In this document: in pieces, positions 1 to 11,418 of the stretch
Layout of the letters: each line of letters starts with the position of its first letter
How positions within the stretch are numbered: position 1 is the stretch's first letter
Assembly: GCA_002221725.1 (NCBI GenBank)
Contig: NJFT01000030.1
Location: forward strand, 186,001 to 250,000
DNA length: 64,000 bases
Source: Scedosporium boydii
Taxonomy: Eukaryota > Ascomycota > Sordariomycetes > Microascales > Microascaceae
Reading direction: 5' to 3'
The notes under the pieces: model-generated
The model's input: the letters and a program-made list of their open reading frames with translations, nothing else
Database searches by the model: none
What the model was told of the DNA's origin: nothing
Translations under genes and position numbers: made by a program

Positions 1-492
1 ACCGCGTAATCCCGGTTCACGCTCCTGCCAACTTCCACGAACTTCGAAAAGCATGCCTTTGGTGCTCTGCGCTTGATCAAAACTGTAGTTGAAGATAAGA
101 CTATGCAGTATTGAAGAATAGTGCTCGGCAGTATTGCAAAATATTGAGCTCGCATCGTTGAAGGAATAACGCGCGCTTTTTGTCTTTTGTGAGTATTAAT
201 TGCCAATTGGAGAAGATCATCTGGCCAAGATTCTGCCAAAATCCAAAGCCGTACGCACAGACCTCGGGGGAGGATCAATTGATGGCCTGCACTCCTTCCA
301 AGATCTCGACTGCCCATTCGCCAATGACAAGGTTCAGATTGCTAGCTCCAACACAATTCTTTGCAAACGCTGAATTTTCCTTGACAGCTGATGGAGCCAT
401 AGAGTACGCACTACACGATAGCTTCAGACTTCAACAAGCCCGCTTCCCAATTCATCTCACCCCAGCAGCCTAAATAGGCCCCATCACTTAAA
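1..492. other. Gene-free left edge, upstream of AIM41
   Basis: I see no protein-coding gene. The only open frame (180-473) has no recognisable motif and no splice structure. The 3' part presumably holds the promoter and leader of the AIM41 homologue that starts at 493. Confidence 0.5.
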
Positions 493-1089
493 ATGGCATC
501 CACCATTTTCGTCCGCCGCCTCGTCGCGACACCGCGTCTTGGAAGCGCCATCCCGCGAATCACTCTCTTCCCCCAACGATCGCTCGTACGACTCTACTCG
601 ACCAGCAATGACACCCCTCCTCTCCTCCAGAAGCTCAAGGGCGACCTGAAGACGGCGATGCGCGCCAAGGATGCCGCGAGGCTCTCCGTTCTCCGCTCCA
701 TCATGTCCGCTACCCTCAACGCCTCCAAGGGACCGAACCCCATCCACACCGATGTTCAGCTGGTTGCGCTGCTCAGGAAGACACAGAGGGCGTCTCTCGA
801 CGCCGCCAAGGAATTCAAGGACGCGGGAAGAGAGGACTTGGCGCAGAAGGAGGAGGAACAAGCTCAGATTATGGAGGAATACGTGGCCGGCAGTGGGGTC
901 CAGGTCCTCAGCGAACAGGAGCTAAAGGCCCTGGTGACGGAGGCCTTTGAAAGCGCAAAGAGCGCCGGCGTGGCACCAAAAGCTCTTGTGGGAGACGTCA
1001 TGAAGAGGCTAGCGGGAGCTTTGGAAGGCAAGGATGTGGACCGGAAAGAATTGGCGAACATGGTGAGGCAACTGGCCGAGGCGGCTTGA
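493..1089 (+). CDS. AIM41: AIM41-like mitochondrial GatB/YqeY-domain protein
   Basis: Single-exon gene of 198 residues. The N-terminus (about residues 1-38) is rich in Arg, Ser and hydrophobic residues and has almost no acidic residues, as in a mitochondrial presequence; it ends near RLYSTS. The rest matches the YqeY fold: LLQKLKGDLKTAMRAKD, then RLSVLRSIMSA, a central helical hairpin with KEFKDAGREDLAQKEEEQ, and a C-terminal GatB-tail-like region with VGDVMKRLAGALEGKDVDR. Yeast Aim41 is a mitochondrial protein of unclear role, and YqeY resembles the tRNA-binding tail of amidotransferase GatB, so a link to mitochondrial tRNA metabolism is only inferred. Length is normal for the family and the first Met keeps the whole presequence. 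It faces a minus-strand tRNA about 390 bp downstream. Confidence 0.9.
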   Translation: MASTIFVRRLVATPRLGSAIPRITLFPQRSLVRLYSTSNDTPPLLQKLKGDLKTAMRAKDAARLSVLRSIMSATLNASKGPNPIHTDVQLVALLRKTQRASLDAAKEFKDAGREDLAQKEEEQAQIMEEYVAGSGVQVLSEQELKALVTEAFESAKSAGVAPKALVGDVMKRLAGALEGKDVDRKELANMVRQLAEAA

Positions 1090-1480
1090 AATGAATCTTT
1101 TGCGTACCCAGTCCGCTCATGATCTATTACACTTGTACAATACTGTATTAAAAAGTCTAGATGCCTCAAGATACTACCACTCAGCATAAATGTGATCATT
1201 TCCCCAAGTTCTGTGCTCCAGGTCATGCAAAGAATTGGTTGATCTCCCTATTCCACGAGTGCTGAGAGGGATCTTTGGGAAGAGGAGAAAATCTATCTTG
1301 GGACCAACCAATAACTGCGAAACTAATCAATACAACAAACGCAATCAGAAGTAGGAAAAAGAATTACATGAGTAAAAAGAAACAAAAATAAGAAGGGGGG
1401 AAAAAAAGCAATGCAGATAACCCCCAATGTGCATAGGAAAGCTGAAAAGGGCAAAAAAGAAGGGAACTGTGCTTCGAACT
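1090..1480. other. Intergenic, AIM41 3' side to tRNA-Ala
   Basis: AT-rich spacer with short A-runs near 1377-1410. No gene is visible. It likely holds the AIM41 terminator and the downstream termination region of the minus-strand tRNA. Confidence 0.4.
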
Positions 1481-1578
1481 TGGACGTGACCGGGATCGAA
1501 CCGGTGACCTTTTACAGACGCCATTGGAAATTCCGATGTTGATGCGAAGCAAACGCGATACCACTACGCCACACGCCC
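1481..1578 (-). tRNA. tRNA-Ala(CGC): tRNA-Ala (anticodon CGC) with intron
   Basis: Read on the minus strand, the ends form a 7-bp acceptor stem, GGGCGTG with CACGTCC, followed by discriminator A. Pair G3:U70 is present, the main alanine identity element. The TPSI arm contains GGTTCGATCC. The anticodon stem is TTTGC with GTAAA (one G:U pair) and the loop reads TTCGCA before an intron of about 26 nt inserted one base after the anticodon, the canonical place for nuclear tRNA introns. Without the intron the tRNA is 72 nt. The anticodon CGC reads GCG codons. The exact intron ends may shift by one or two bases. Confidence 0.93.
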
Positions 1579-2539
1579 TGTTGCTTGTGAGGACTGACTC
1601 GGCTTAGCCTTGATCTTGAATGTATCAGTGGATATCACATAAAAAATTCATACACACACACAACCCTGGAGAACATTGATCAAATGGGCATAGCGAATAA
1701 ATGCGGCGGTTTTAATCAATCGATCAATTTTAGTGCGCTAATACCTCAGTATTACTTGCAATAACGAGATCTCAGGAACCTGGTCTAAGTGGGGGAGCGG
1801 GGACAAGAACAGTGAAAACAGTGAAAACAGCGCAAAAATGATTGACCGGTTGTCCGCCCCATCCACTAAAAATCGTCCATAATCCTCCGTACTTGTAGTG
1901 TACATCGGGGACTTAATATGCTACGACCGGCTATCCCACCTGGCTTTCCTGCCTTTCCGCTGAAGCTCGGTCATTCTTGCCATTAAGACTCTACTAGGAA
2001 TTTGGAGAGGAGATCTCTCTGTATATCCGACGCATTTTCCATTGCATTCTTCTATCCAATCTATACAATCCAGCTCTCGAGTGTGGATCGGTATCAGTGC
2101 GTACTGTACCCAGGTCACGCGGAACCACTCCTTTCCGTCCATTGTAAGTAATGACCCTGATAACTTCACCGGCCAGTACCGGCTTATCGCACTGAACCGT
2201 CCAATAGCATGCACAGATGGAGATACAGTCTCGGGCATCAGAACTCTTCCCCAGCGTCTTTCAGCGAGCCACCCTGTCCTGTTAGAGTCGGTGAGATTGT
2301 TCCCGACAATTCCCCCCCCTGAACCCAACAATTCGAAGCGACCCAACCCTCAGGAGACATTGTCCGCCGGGCCGAGACCGGATCCGCCCTTCCTCTCGAA
2401 CAAAAGCCGCCCGCCCACTTTTGGACACCGTACTAGTTTCTCCCCACTTCCAACCTAACAGAAGAGCATCAAGACCACTCGAACCTAAGAGAACATCCAA
2501 CCATCAATCATCCATCGACAATCAACCATCAACGACACA
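1579..2539. other. Intergenic, promoter side of cysteine dioxygenase
   Basis: No gene recognised. Open frames on both strands between 1921 and 2500 have no known motif. A 9-nt tandem repeat (CAGTGAAAA twice) lies near 1810-1829. The last 100 bases are rich in AAC and ATC, as in a fungal 5' leader. Confidence 0.4.
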
Positions 2540-3349
2540 ATGATTCAATACCCGTCAACCATCATCCCCACGGATAAAATCCTCACAGAGCAAACGGCTG
2601 GGCTGGTCCGGACTAGTCGTCGGGCTAAGGGCAGCGGCAGCAGTCGGTTCGATAAACTTGTACAAGACCTCAAGGATGCCCTCGGGCCATCATCAGGCTT
2701 AACGTCCGACGACGTAGATGTCGAACATCTAACCCGACTGTTTGAACAATATGACCCTGCCGATAAGGGATGGAGATCGTATTTCTTTGGAGATGCCTCA
2801 CGGGATTACACCCGCAACCTGGTGGACGAGGGAAATGGAAAGAGCAATCTTGTAGGTGTAAAGGTGCAGAACGGACACCCAAGGCGAACACAGATGCAAC
2901 TAACAAAAGGGCCACCATAGTTGGTGCTTGTCTGGACTCCCGGGAAGTCAAGCCCGATCCATGACCATGGCAATGCTCATTGCCTAGTGAAGATACTCAA
3001 AGGAAACCTGACGGAAACTCGATACGAGTTCCCCAAGGAGAGCGACGAGGGCAAGCCGATGATCGTCATCTCAGAACGGGTTCATTCGGAGAATGCAGTA
3101 GCATACATGTCGGATGAACTCGGCGTTCATCGGATGAGCAATACCGGCAGCGACTTCGCTGTGTCTCTTCACTGTAGGTGTGAACTGTTGCCGAGTGCCT
3201 TGACTTCGCTAACAGTCCGTCGGCCAGTGTACACCCCTCCCAACGTTGCCAAGGGTGGATGCAACATCTTCGACCTGGGAACGAGCAAGAAGCGCCACAT
3301 CAAGAAATGTGGGTATTACTCGGCGTATGGGGAGCTTGTGTGTGAGTAG
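2540..3349 (+). CDS. CDO1: Cysteine dioxygenase
   Basis: Three exons, 2540-2851, 2921-3173 and 3228-3349, give 228 residues. Both introns (69 and 54 nt) are GT-AG, and the first has a CTAAC branch site. The enzyme oxidises L-cysteine to cysteine sulfinate with a non-haem iron(II), committing cysteine sulfur to sulfite, taurine or sulfate. The iron ligands are visible as SPIHDHGNAHC (His118, His120) and GVHRMSN (His174). Cys125 and Tyr190 (in LHLYTPPN, spanning the second intron) match the Cys-Tyr pair that forms the thioether cofactor in animal CDO. In fungi CDO lowers cysteine toxicity and supports sulfite export. A YeeE/YedE sulfur-transport-like protein lies about 5.4 kb away. The start is the first ATG of a continuous exon, and the model is well supported by the motifs. 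Confidence 0.95.
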
Positions 3350-4508
3350 GAGACCGATCGGTCCGGCCGCATCGGGCTTTGGGTCTCCAGGACGGAACGC
3401 AACCTAAACCCTCCACATGGTCTCCGGTGATCAGTATCTGTGTGTCTTCTGGGTATGATTAGTATCGTTCCGTTTGTTCTTGTGATGTCGTTATGAGGGA
3501 TATTCAGCGTGGGAACTTTGAGCATGCTTTTGGAGTATTGGTATAATGAATTATGGGCCCAAGATTGGTATCATTATGAAACGGGCCTTCGAGAAACTGC
3601 CCCCAACATGTTAATGAGCATTTCTTATGGCGAGGGGAGGAATGAGGTGAAGTTGAAGCAGGGGGGGTCGTTTAGCATAAGAAAGACTGCTTTCCATACC
3701 ACAAAACCAGGTCACGTGCGATGGCATCATGAGGTGCGTTGGTGATTGGCTTGGTGTTTTGGATCTGAAAATTTGGGCGGAGTTGGAGACGACGCTCCAC
3801 ATTTGGCACGTGACACCGCGCCTAATTGGAGCAACTTCTTGCCCTCTTGAATCTTACCTCGCCGCGTGGGCGTCGCGTGGACTCGAGGCATAGTTTCATC
3901 CCATTCATTCCATTTCCGCCAACGTTCTTTGTAAGCCTCTCGCGGTCTTTCTCGCCATCAGCCATGGAATTCCATAGCGATGTAACTTTCCGCGGATTAG
4001 AGGTGAAGTACTTACTGAGATTGACTCGACTCTATCATGACGTGAAACGCATTCCAACACAGGCGTTTGTAAAAGGAAGGCAAAGTCTATGCTGTTCCTG
4101 CACCTGCCCTCTCTGCACCACTGGTTTCGGGCGCCTTCTTCTATCCTTCATCCTTCCTGCCCCAATAATCTTAGATCTCGAATATACCACATTTTGCCTT
4201 CTAATTGGGTGCACCTACGTACTGCACCTACGTACAGAACCTTCTGTGTCGTGCCTTCCTCTATCACCTTGCTTGGAATTTAGGCTTAGTAGGTAGGAGT
4301 GCCTTCCTTCTTCTCTCGCGTAGAATTTTCTATGCCCTGCAGCGTGATTCATACGATACACATTTTTCTACTTTTTAAGTAATCCTCTAGTCCTTCTCCC
4401 AACTGCACCCCCTCCTTGCCTGTCCTCTCATTCCTATCCCTCACTTCATCCAAGCGGCCCTTCGAATCCTGCCTCTGTTTGGTTAGGGACACCACCAAAT
4501 CAACTGAT
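3350..4508. other. Intergenic, promoter and leader of the SNF2-RING gene
   Basis: No gene recognised. A small direct repeat containing GCACCTACGTAC lies at about 4210-4240, and the stretch from 4380 is pyrimidine-rich, as in fungal leaders. Open frames at 3509-3745 and 3826-4296 have no recognisable domains. Confidence 0.4.
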
Positions 4509-7444
4509 ATGAGTTCGTCACGAAAACGGCATCCCTCATCCGAGGGTGGGGTGCTGGACACGGATTTCATCGGCGGTTCCGCAGAAGTGGGCAAGGGTCC
4601 TTCCTCGAAGAAGCCCTGTCTCAGCCACATCGCGTCCTCGGAAGTCCCAGCGGAGATATCACTCCCAGAGAAGCTTGAAGACCGAGTCCTTTTGCTTCAG
4701 CAAGATGGAGAAGTTCCCTTCCAAGTTTCAAACCAAACCGAAGAGGCTTTGGAGCCTGCTCAAACTGATGCAGACACGCCGCCATCCAGCACGCCGCCAT
4801 CCAGCACGACCCCACATTCCTCTACGTCAGGGAGCATCTCGGCCTCCGAGGGCACAACGATTAATACCCCGTCACCCAATGAAGCGAAAGAGCTGGCCCT
4901 TACGGGTGAAGTCTCTCAGGTTCCTGACCAACTGCAGCCCGTGAGCACTCTCTCGCCGAAACAAGACTTGGCCGAGCCTGAGAGCGGCTCGGCAAAGAAC
5001 GAACATCCAGAAGTAGAGTCTCCACAAGGAAACAGTGTATCTCCAAAGACTGAAGATGCAGAAACTTCAAAAGATGATCCTAACCCTATCACGGAAGACA
5101 TGTATCTTGATCTAGAAGACGAGGATGCGAAATTCGAGCGGGCCACTATCGACGACAAGAGCTACGTGACCAACTGGACCGTCGATGAGAATTCACTGGC
5201 TCGCATGCCAGCCGCTCCCCAGCCCGCTAGAATCAAAACGCGGCTTTTGTTGCATCAACTGCAGGTGAGCTCATCACCTCTGCTCCAGTTTGTGTGAATT
5301 GACTGCTAATCGAGCGACACTAAACGCAGGCTCTCCATTGGATGCAAGGCAAAGAGCATCCCGAATTATTGGAAGATGATTCGGATGTGATTCAATTCTG
5401 GGAACCCAAGAAAGGGGGCGGATACACACATATCATTACTGGTGCGGTTGTCGACGACGCGCCTCCCCTTTTCTCTGGTGGGATCCTTGCAGATGATATG
5501 GGCCTTGGAAAGACGTTGGAGATGATAGCTCTAATACTTGCCGAGCCCACTGAGCAACCAACTCTGGTCGTGGCCCCGTTGGGAGTCATGAGCAACTGGG
5601 AATCCCAAGTAGCACGACACACAGCCCCGGATCACAAAGTGCAAGTTGTGAGGTACCATGGAAAGGGCTGCGAGGCCACAATTGAAGATCTAGAGTCTTC
5701 GGAAATCGTCATCACTTCCTACAGTATATTGGCAAGGGAAACGAAACTACGGAAGGTGGCATGGCGGCGAGTCATCCTCGACGAGGGACACTTCATTCGG
5801 AACCCAGGAACCCAGACGGCCAAAGCCGCCTGCAAGCTCGCAGCAGATTCGTACTGGGTCTGTACCGGAACGCCGATGTAAGCGATTGATTCCCCGGCGC
5901 AGCGCCTTAATTTCTTTTGTCTCCCCCTCTCTTTCTCCTCTCTCCTACTTTTTTCACTATTGGGAGGGGCCTTCGATTGCTAACCAGTTCTGACAGAATC
6001 AATACTCTGAAAGATGTCTACTCTCTTGCTAAATTTATTGGTGTCGAGGGTGGTCTAGAATCCTGCCAAGTATTCAAGAGTCTCATGAGAAAGAATCACC
6101 AACTACTTCAGATTTTCATGACTACGATTTGTCTCCGCAGAACTAAGAGGATGAACTTTGTCAATCTTCGACTGCCGCCAAAGACCGAGGAAGTTGTCCG
6201 AATCGAATTCACCCAAGGGGAGTACCAGATGTACAGAAAGCTTCTGTATGGCTCACCCTAGTCTTCGCCTTTCCCTATTAAAGGTGGTTTGAAACTAACC
6301 CACGGAGTACAGCGCGAGTGCACGAAAGGTAGCCGCACATTTCTTCAGAACTGGGAATTACGAGGTTTGGCGTACGTTGTTTGAGCGTATCCTTCGCCTC
6401 CGTCAAATGTGCGACCACCTGTCTCTGTGCAAGACGAAAATCGAAAAGGATCTCAAAAAGGAACTTCTAAAGCTCGTTTCCAAGAAGGATCCGTCTGCCT
6501 CCGATATCCAAGAGGCCCTACGGCTAAGCGTTGAGGCTAATGGCACCTGCGCATCTTGCCAGGGCGCTCTCGAGCTGCATCGGAAGCCAGTTATGGCGTC
6601 TTGTCTCCACGTATTTTGCGAATTGTGCCTACAAGAGACAATGAAAGTTGCATTGAGATGCCCGTCGTGTAAGAAAACCTTCGACAAGACACGAGTGATT
6701 CGGTTGGACGTGGAGCGTGCGTCAGCCACAAGCGAAGCAGTCATGAAGGGCCACAGTTCCAAAACGAAGGCATTGCTGTCGATTCTCGAGAAGCGACTGG
6801 CTCAAAAGGGGTCGAAAATTGTCATCTTTTCTCAGTGGACGTCTTTCCTCGATATCGTTGCGAGGCATCTACTTAGGAATAACATCCAATATAGCCGTAT
6901 CGATGGAACCATGTCGACGGGGGAGCGCGACAAAGCCGTTCAGTCCCTTAAGCGAGACAAGAATGTCAGGGTTATGCTCGCAAGCCTTCGCGTTGCTGGA
7001 GTTGGTATCGATCTGACCGCGGCCGATACAGCAATCCTGGCTGATACATGTAAGTGACTGTCCCTAGCCCAGAGTTCCTATACTGGGCTTCTTTTTAGAT
7101 ATGATGGACTAATGTAACCCGGTTTAGGGTGGGCGCCTGCCGTTGAAGAACAGGCCATTGACCGCGTCCATCGCCTTGGACAGAGGCGGCCGGTGCAAGT
7201 CTTTAGACTTGTAATGAAGAACGCCATTGAGGAGAAGATTTTGATGAAGCAGGACACCAAGAGGGAGCTGGCGGGAACGGCCCTGCAAGAGGACTTTAAG
7301 CGGTTGATGTCTGCCGACGATGTTAAGAGGATGGTCAAAATTCTTCTTGAGGAGCCAAAGCCTGAGCTCGGTGACTCAAATTCTTCCGCCCAACCCAATT
7401 CCGAACCCGGCAGTTCAAATCTTTCCCCTCAAGCCCAATTTTGA
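4509..7444 (+). CDS. SNF2-family helicase with RING finger (Rad5/HLTF-like)
   Basis: Five exons (4509-5264, 5330-5877, 5997-6245, 6313-7049, 7128-7444) encode 868 residues. Residues 1-250 are disordered, Ser/Pro/Glu-rich, with a short repeat coding TPPSSTPPSST. The helicase N-lobe holds the Walker A motif DDMGLGKT (307-314), DEGH (403-406) and TGTPI (about 431-435, completed across the second intron). A C3HC4 RING lies at about 597-637 (CASC, CLHVFCELC, CPSC). The C-lobe has VIFSQWTSFLD, the RIDGTM segment, SLRVAGVGIDLT and RVHRLGQRRPV. A RING inserted between helicase lobes is typical of Rad5, Rad16 and HLTF, which remodel stalled forks or damaged chromatin and ubiquitinate partners such as PCNA. 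No HIRAN domain is evident, so true Rad5 orthology is uncertain; it may be one of the fungal Rad5/Rad16-like paralogues. I chose the ATG at 4509 because codons upstream look like leader. Confidence 0.92.
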
Positions 7445-7881
7445 GGGCCGGTGGTTCGCGAGTGATTTTCGTTGTATTTTACAGCCTCTCTTCTCTCCGT
7501 GTTAAGGACCGATTTGGTTCTATTAGTAGAAAAGGTGGCTGGGGTTGTGGTTTGTTTCTCAGGCTGCTAAGCTGCGAGTACTTTTTATGGCCTGCCTAGT
7601 TTTATGCTATATCTTGCGGATCCTGGAAGATTTGAGCTCTCCGGCCGTGGAAGCCCAGGTAACAGATTTGGTATTTGGGATGGACATGGTCGAGACTCTC
7701 TGAGAGCCATATGCTCCTCTCCAGTTAGAAGGCAAGTTCTGCTGCATCTAACTCTAGGCATCACAAACAGGTTTTAAGATGAGAAAATACAAGTACATTT
7801 TTCAAATGCATGTGTTCGCAAGTCGACGTGTGCCAACCGACGTTGCACTTATTCCGTCTTTCTTTTCCACGTTGCCACTCT
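7445..7881. other. Intergenic between convergent genes
   Basis: No gene seen. The stretch separates the SNF2-RING gene from the minus-strand RidA-like gene and should hold both 3' ends. Confidence 0.4.
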
Positions 7882-8374
7882 TCAAGAAGGAGGCGCCACA
7901 CCCCCGGGCTGAACCTCACCCCCAGATCCAATCATGGCCGTGACCTCAATCTCAATCTTCATCTCCTCCTCCATCAACCCCGCCTGGATCATGGTGGCTG
8001 CGGGCTTCGCCTCACCAAGCCACTCGCGAAGAAGCGGCCAGACGGACGGGAAGTCGGCGCGATCCGGGAGAATGTAGCGGACGCGAACGATGTCGCGCGG
8101 GGATGCACCTACGGATTGGAGGGTCGATGTTATGGTTGAGATGGTGTTTTTGGTCTGCTCTGTGATTGAGGGGGGTAGGGTGTTGGTGGCGTAGTCGTAG
8201 CTTTTTGGGGTCAGAGTCACTTGGTTAGTTGGCCAGTAGATGAGAGGGGAGAGGGAAGGGGAGGGCGAACCCCGTTGTGCCGGAGACGAAGACCCAGGGG
8301 TAGGTGACTACGGCGCGGGAATAGCCGATTTGGTCTTCGAAGGCGGAGTTGGAGGAGATGTTTCTTCGGGCCAT
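7882..8374 (-). CDS. RidA/YjgF/YER057c-family protein, catalytic Arg not conserved
   Basis: Two exons on the minus strand, 8374-8271 and 8200-7882, encode 140 residues; the 70-nt intron has a weak donor (GTTCGC) but a good CTAAC branch site. The fold signature is clear: WVFVSGTTGYDYATNTLP at the start, TKNTISTITSTLQSVGAS, DIVRVRYILPD in the centre and KIEIEVTAMIG near the end. Classic RidA enzymes hydrolyse reactive enamine/imine intermediates and use an Arg in a PAR-type motif; here that segment reads KPAATMIQAGL, so the Arg is missing. This puts it with the Rid subfamilies that lack deaminase residues, whose roles are little known. The Glu in EIEV is kept. It lies next to the YeeE/YedE gene on the same strand with 332 bp between, but shared regulation is unproven. 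Confidence 0.88.
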
Positions 8375-8706
8375 AGTGGAGGAGGGGGTGGTTTCGATGG
8401 TTGAAAGGGTGAACGATAGAGTTGAGATTTTGGTAGTTGCACCAACTTGGTTGATAATAAACTGAGCGATTGAGCAATTCCCGCTCTCTTTTTTTTTTCT
8501 TGATTCTGCTCGTTCTATTTAATGGACAATGTGGAATTGGATTGCGAGTAAATCTATTGTGAGTCACTTCGACAACGGACCCGGAGCTGAATTCAATGCC
8601 AGCGCCCGCCGTTGCCAATGCATCTTTGGGAACCGTCTAAGATCGGATAACACCGGATATCATATTTCCACAAAAGGACTTTTCTCCAAGACTATATCAA
8701 ACAGAT
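8375..8706. other. Short spacer upstream of the RidA-like gene
   Basis: No gene seen. On the minus strand it should carry the RidA-like promoter and the 3' end of the YeeE/YedE gene. It contains a run of nine T (8491-8499). Confidence 0.35.
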
Positions 8707-9796
8707 CTAATATACAGCACGCGCAACAGCGCCGCCAGCAGCAAAAGTGCTAGCAATGGTAATAAAACTCGACGTAGACAAAAGAGAAATCCCGCTAATC
8801 CCATGACCAGAAGTGCACCCACCCGCTATCCTTGCACCAAGGGCAAACAAGAAGCCGCCAAGAGCCGCCTGCAGGTCCGACACGCGGGGGTCCGGAGCGG
8901 GCACGACGCTAGGATACGCCACGCGGAGGGCATACACGCCGGCGGCGAGGCCGGCAGCGAAGACGATGCTCGTGTAAGACGTAGGGGCGGGGCCGCTGGC
9001 GCCCTTGACGAACCAGGAGAAGTACTTGCCGATATCTTCGTAGACGGAGGACACGCCGACGAGGCACTTGCGCAGAAGGAGAGAAAGGAGCTGGGTGCCA
9101 CCGATGAGCACGCCGCCGAGGGCCGGAGCGACGAGGGGCTTGTAGGGGCTGGCAGGGGTGTAGTAATAAGCGGCAGCGACAACGGCGCCGTAGAAGGCCT
9201 CGAGGACCAAGAGAGTGGCGAACTTAGAAACGTGCGCGCGCTCGTAGATGGCAGGGGGAGGCGCGGGGGCGCCGCCCTCCGCCGTGGTCTTGGCGGCGAG
9301 AGATTGGCGACGGCGGGCGATGATGGGGGCCAGGACGCCCGAGTAGAGGATTCCGCCGACGGTGGCGCCGCCGAGTGCGTAGTAGGCGGGGCGGATACCG
9401 AGGGCCGCGGCGGCTATGGCGGAGCCGGGGCAGGAGGCGGAAAGGGCCATGCCGGCGCCGAGGAGGGAGCCGCCGATTATGTTGCCGTCGTGGCGGGAGA
9501 AGATGTTGAGGGAGGAGGCGCAGCGGGGGGGGACTTTGGCGTATCCTAGCTTGTCGAGGGCTGCGATGACGATGCTTTGTTTCGGGATTTTTGTTAGCGG
9601 CCATTTTCTTCAGAGGAGAGGGGGGGGAAGGGGGGGGGGTTCTTCGGGCTTACCTAGTGGTCGCTGTCGCGGCGAGGAAAGTTTGGATCATGTCGAAATA
9701 TTCGAATCTGAATTGGGAGATAATGACGGCGGGATCAACGACGCCGGAAGAAACGAGCGCTGCGCCGAAGGCGGCGCCTGAAATTAGGGTCGTCAT
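8707..9796 (-). CDS. YeeE/YedE-family (sulfur transport, DUF395) membrane protein
   Basis: Two exons, 9796-9654 and 9574-8707, encode 336 residues; the 79-nt intron starts GTAAGC. The protein is mostly hydrophobic, rich in Gly and Ala, with about eight to ten predicted membrane helices and a two-fold internal plan. The family marks are GGSLLGAGMALSASCPGS (Cys96) in the first half and FALGARIAGGCTSGHGISG (Cys301) in the second. In bacterial YeeE these conserved cysteines lie along a thiosulfate path, so uptake or exchange of a small sulfur species is a reasonable inference; no fungal member's substrate is known to me. Residues 1-40 (ISGAAFGAALVSSG onward) form the first helix and support this start. 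Its codons are very GC-rich. Cysteine dioxygenase, another sulfur gene, is about 5.4 kb away. Confidence 0.88.
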
Positions 9797-11418
9797 GGTT
9801 TTGGTTTATTTCTCTCTGCCTCTATTTCGGTTTCGCTGTTTCTCTTCTTTGCATGAGATGGAAGATGAAGAAATGCCTCAGCGCAAAGTGAGGGTGGGCG
9901 CGTTATATAAATACAAGTCCGAGTTTGAGTGGGATGGGGCGTGGGATCTGAATGTGATGTGATGGAAATGGATGATGGATGCGAGACCAGGATGAAGGGT
10001 CTTCAGAGCTATTGGCAGAAAGCCTCCAAGTGGCGCATTGACGACGATGGCGCCATAGCCGGGCTCTTTACTACTCTTGGAAGAAGTTTCGTTCGGCTCC
10101 GCGGGGGGGCGAACTGGATTTTTCTTTGATTAGAAATTCGAAGAGCGGGAATCAATCGATTGATATTAAAGTAGTTTTCCGGTCGGCGAAGTGAAATCCC
10201 CGGAACAACTCCTGTCTCCCAAATGGCCGGGGATACAAAGCCCCCACAAGGCCCCCGGAAGGAATGCCATGGCCAGCCGGGGGGACTCGGTCCTTGGTCG
10301 CCGATTCTGTGGATTGACCAGACCTTGAACTGAGCTCTTCGAGGCTGCTCCTGGTCCAGCTGCTCCAGTCGGGCAATCGTTGTGTTGCGTCATAGAAGCT
10401 CGGGCTTCTGTGATCCCCGGACGACCCACCCAAGCTCCAGAAGGTGGCCGAGAGCAATCGCAACTCTTCGGGCTTGGGGACTTGGAGATGCCCTCGATCG
10501 AGACGTCGGCGAGGGCAGGAGAAAAGTCATTATTAATTCGATCAATTCAATCTTTGGTGGATTTCATAGTGGCGAAGCAATGACATTGTGTTTGGATCTC
10601 CCCTGAATCGTGGAAATGAAAAGATCAATTGATCCTGGTTGGCAATTACGAAGGAGCACAGGCGATGTCGATATCGCGAGCTCCATTTCCATTCATTAAT
10701 GCGTGTATTATCTATCACACGCCCCTTGAGATTTTCGACTCTAACCCATGAAAGACTCGACTCACTGTCCCCAGCGGCCTCGCACATGAACATGTATCTC
10801 ACTGCCTGGCGTATCTTGGAATCCTCCATTGTTGCTTCTGGACACCCACCGGCTTTGTACACCAGGCCGGAAGCGACGCGGCAACATACCAGAACGGGAC
10901 GGGATGTTGTCGACTCTGAGAGAGAGTTGAGAGTGCCTCCGAATCCAACCTTGGACAAAAGCATTGATTGATGCATTTTACTGAAACGATACTACAACTC
11001 CATTGAACACAGCTTTGGAATCCACACTTTCTTATGGTACCTATGCTATTGACAGCTGCTACAAGAAGATGGCGCTTCGACCTCCCGGGCCAATTCCAAT
11101 TGTTGGGAATAGCTTCATTCATCGTCTCCAAGAAGTCGACCTGTCGCTGACTAATAGAATTCCTCCGGCGTTCATGTACTGCACTCCCAACGTACTCTCT
11201 TCGTACGTTCTTCTAGCAATCGACGTTCCTGGACTCTGGAATGGGAATTCATACCAAAATTCTATGAAAATGGCTTGCTTTATAAAAAAAAAAAGGGACG
11301 AGCGCTCGCGCTCTTCTTTCCTCTCTTCTGTCCACGAGAAGAGACTCCACCTGAAGCGTCTCTTGTACATCTTCTTTAAATAACGGCCCTTCTCTGTCAT
11401 TGGGTTCCCAACTTTACC
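9797..11418. other. Intergenic, about 1.6 kb without a gene
   Basis: Short open frames on both strands (for example 10152-10463 and 10542-10976) carry no recognisable domain and no convincing splice structure. The left end is the promoter side of the YeeE/YedE gene. The right end leads into the FTA2-like gene. Confidence 0.4.

Noticed and set aside
8803..9549. A 248-codon open frame on the plus strand opposite the YeeE/YedE gene
   Set aside because: It is the shadow of the GC-rich gene on the other strand; the translation is repetitive Gly/Ala/Arg/Glu with no motif.
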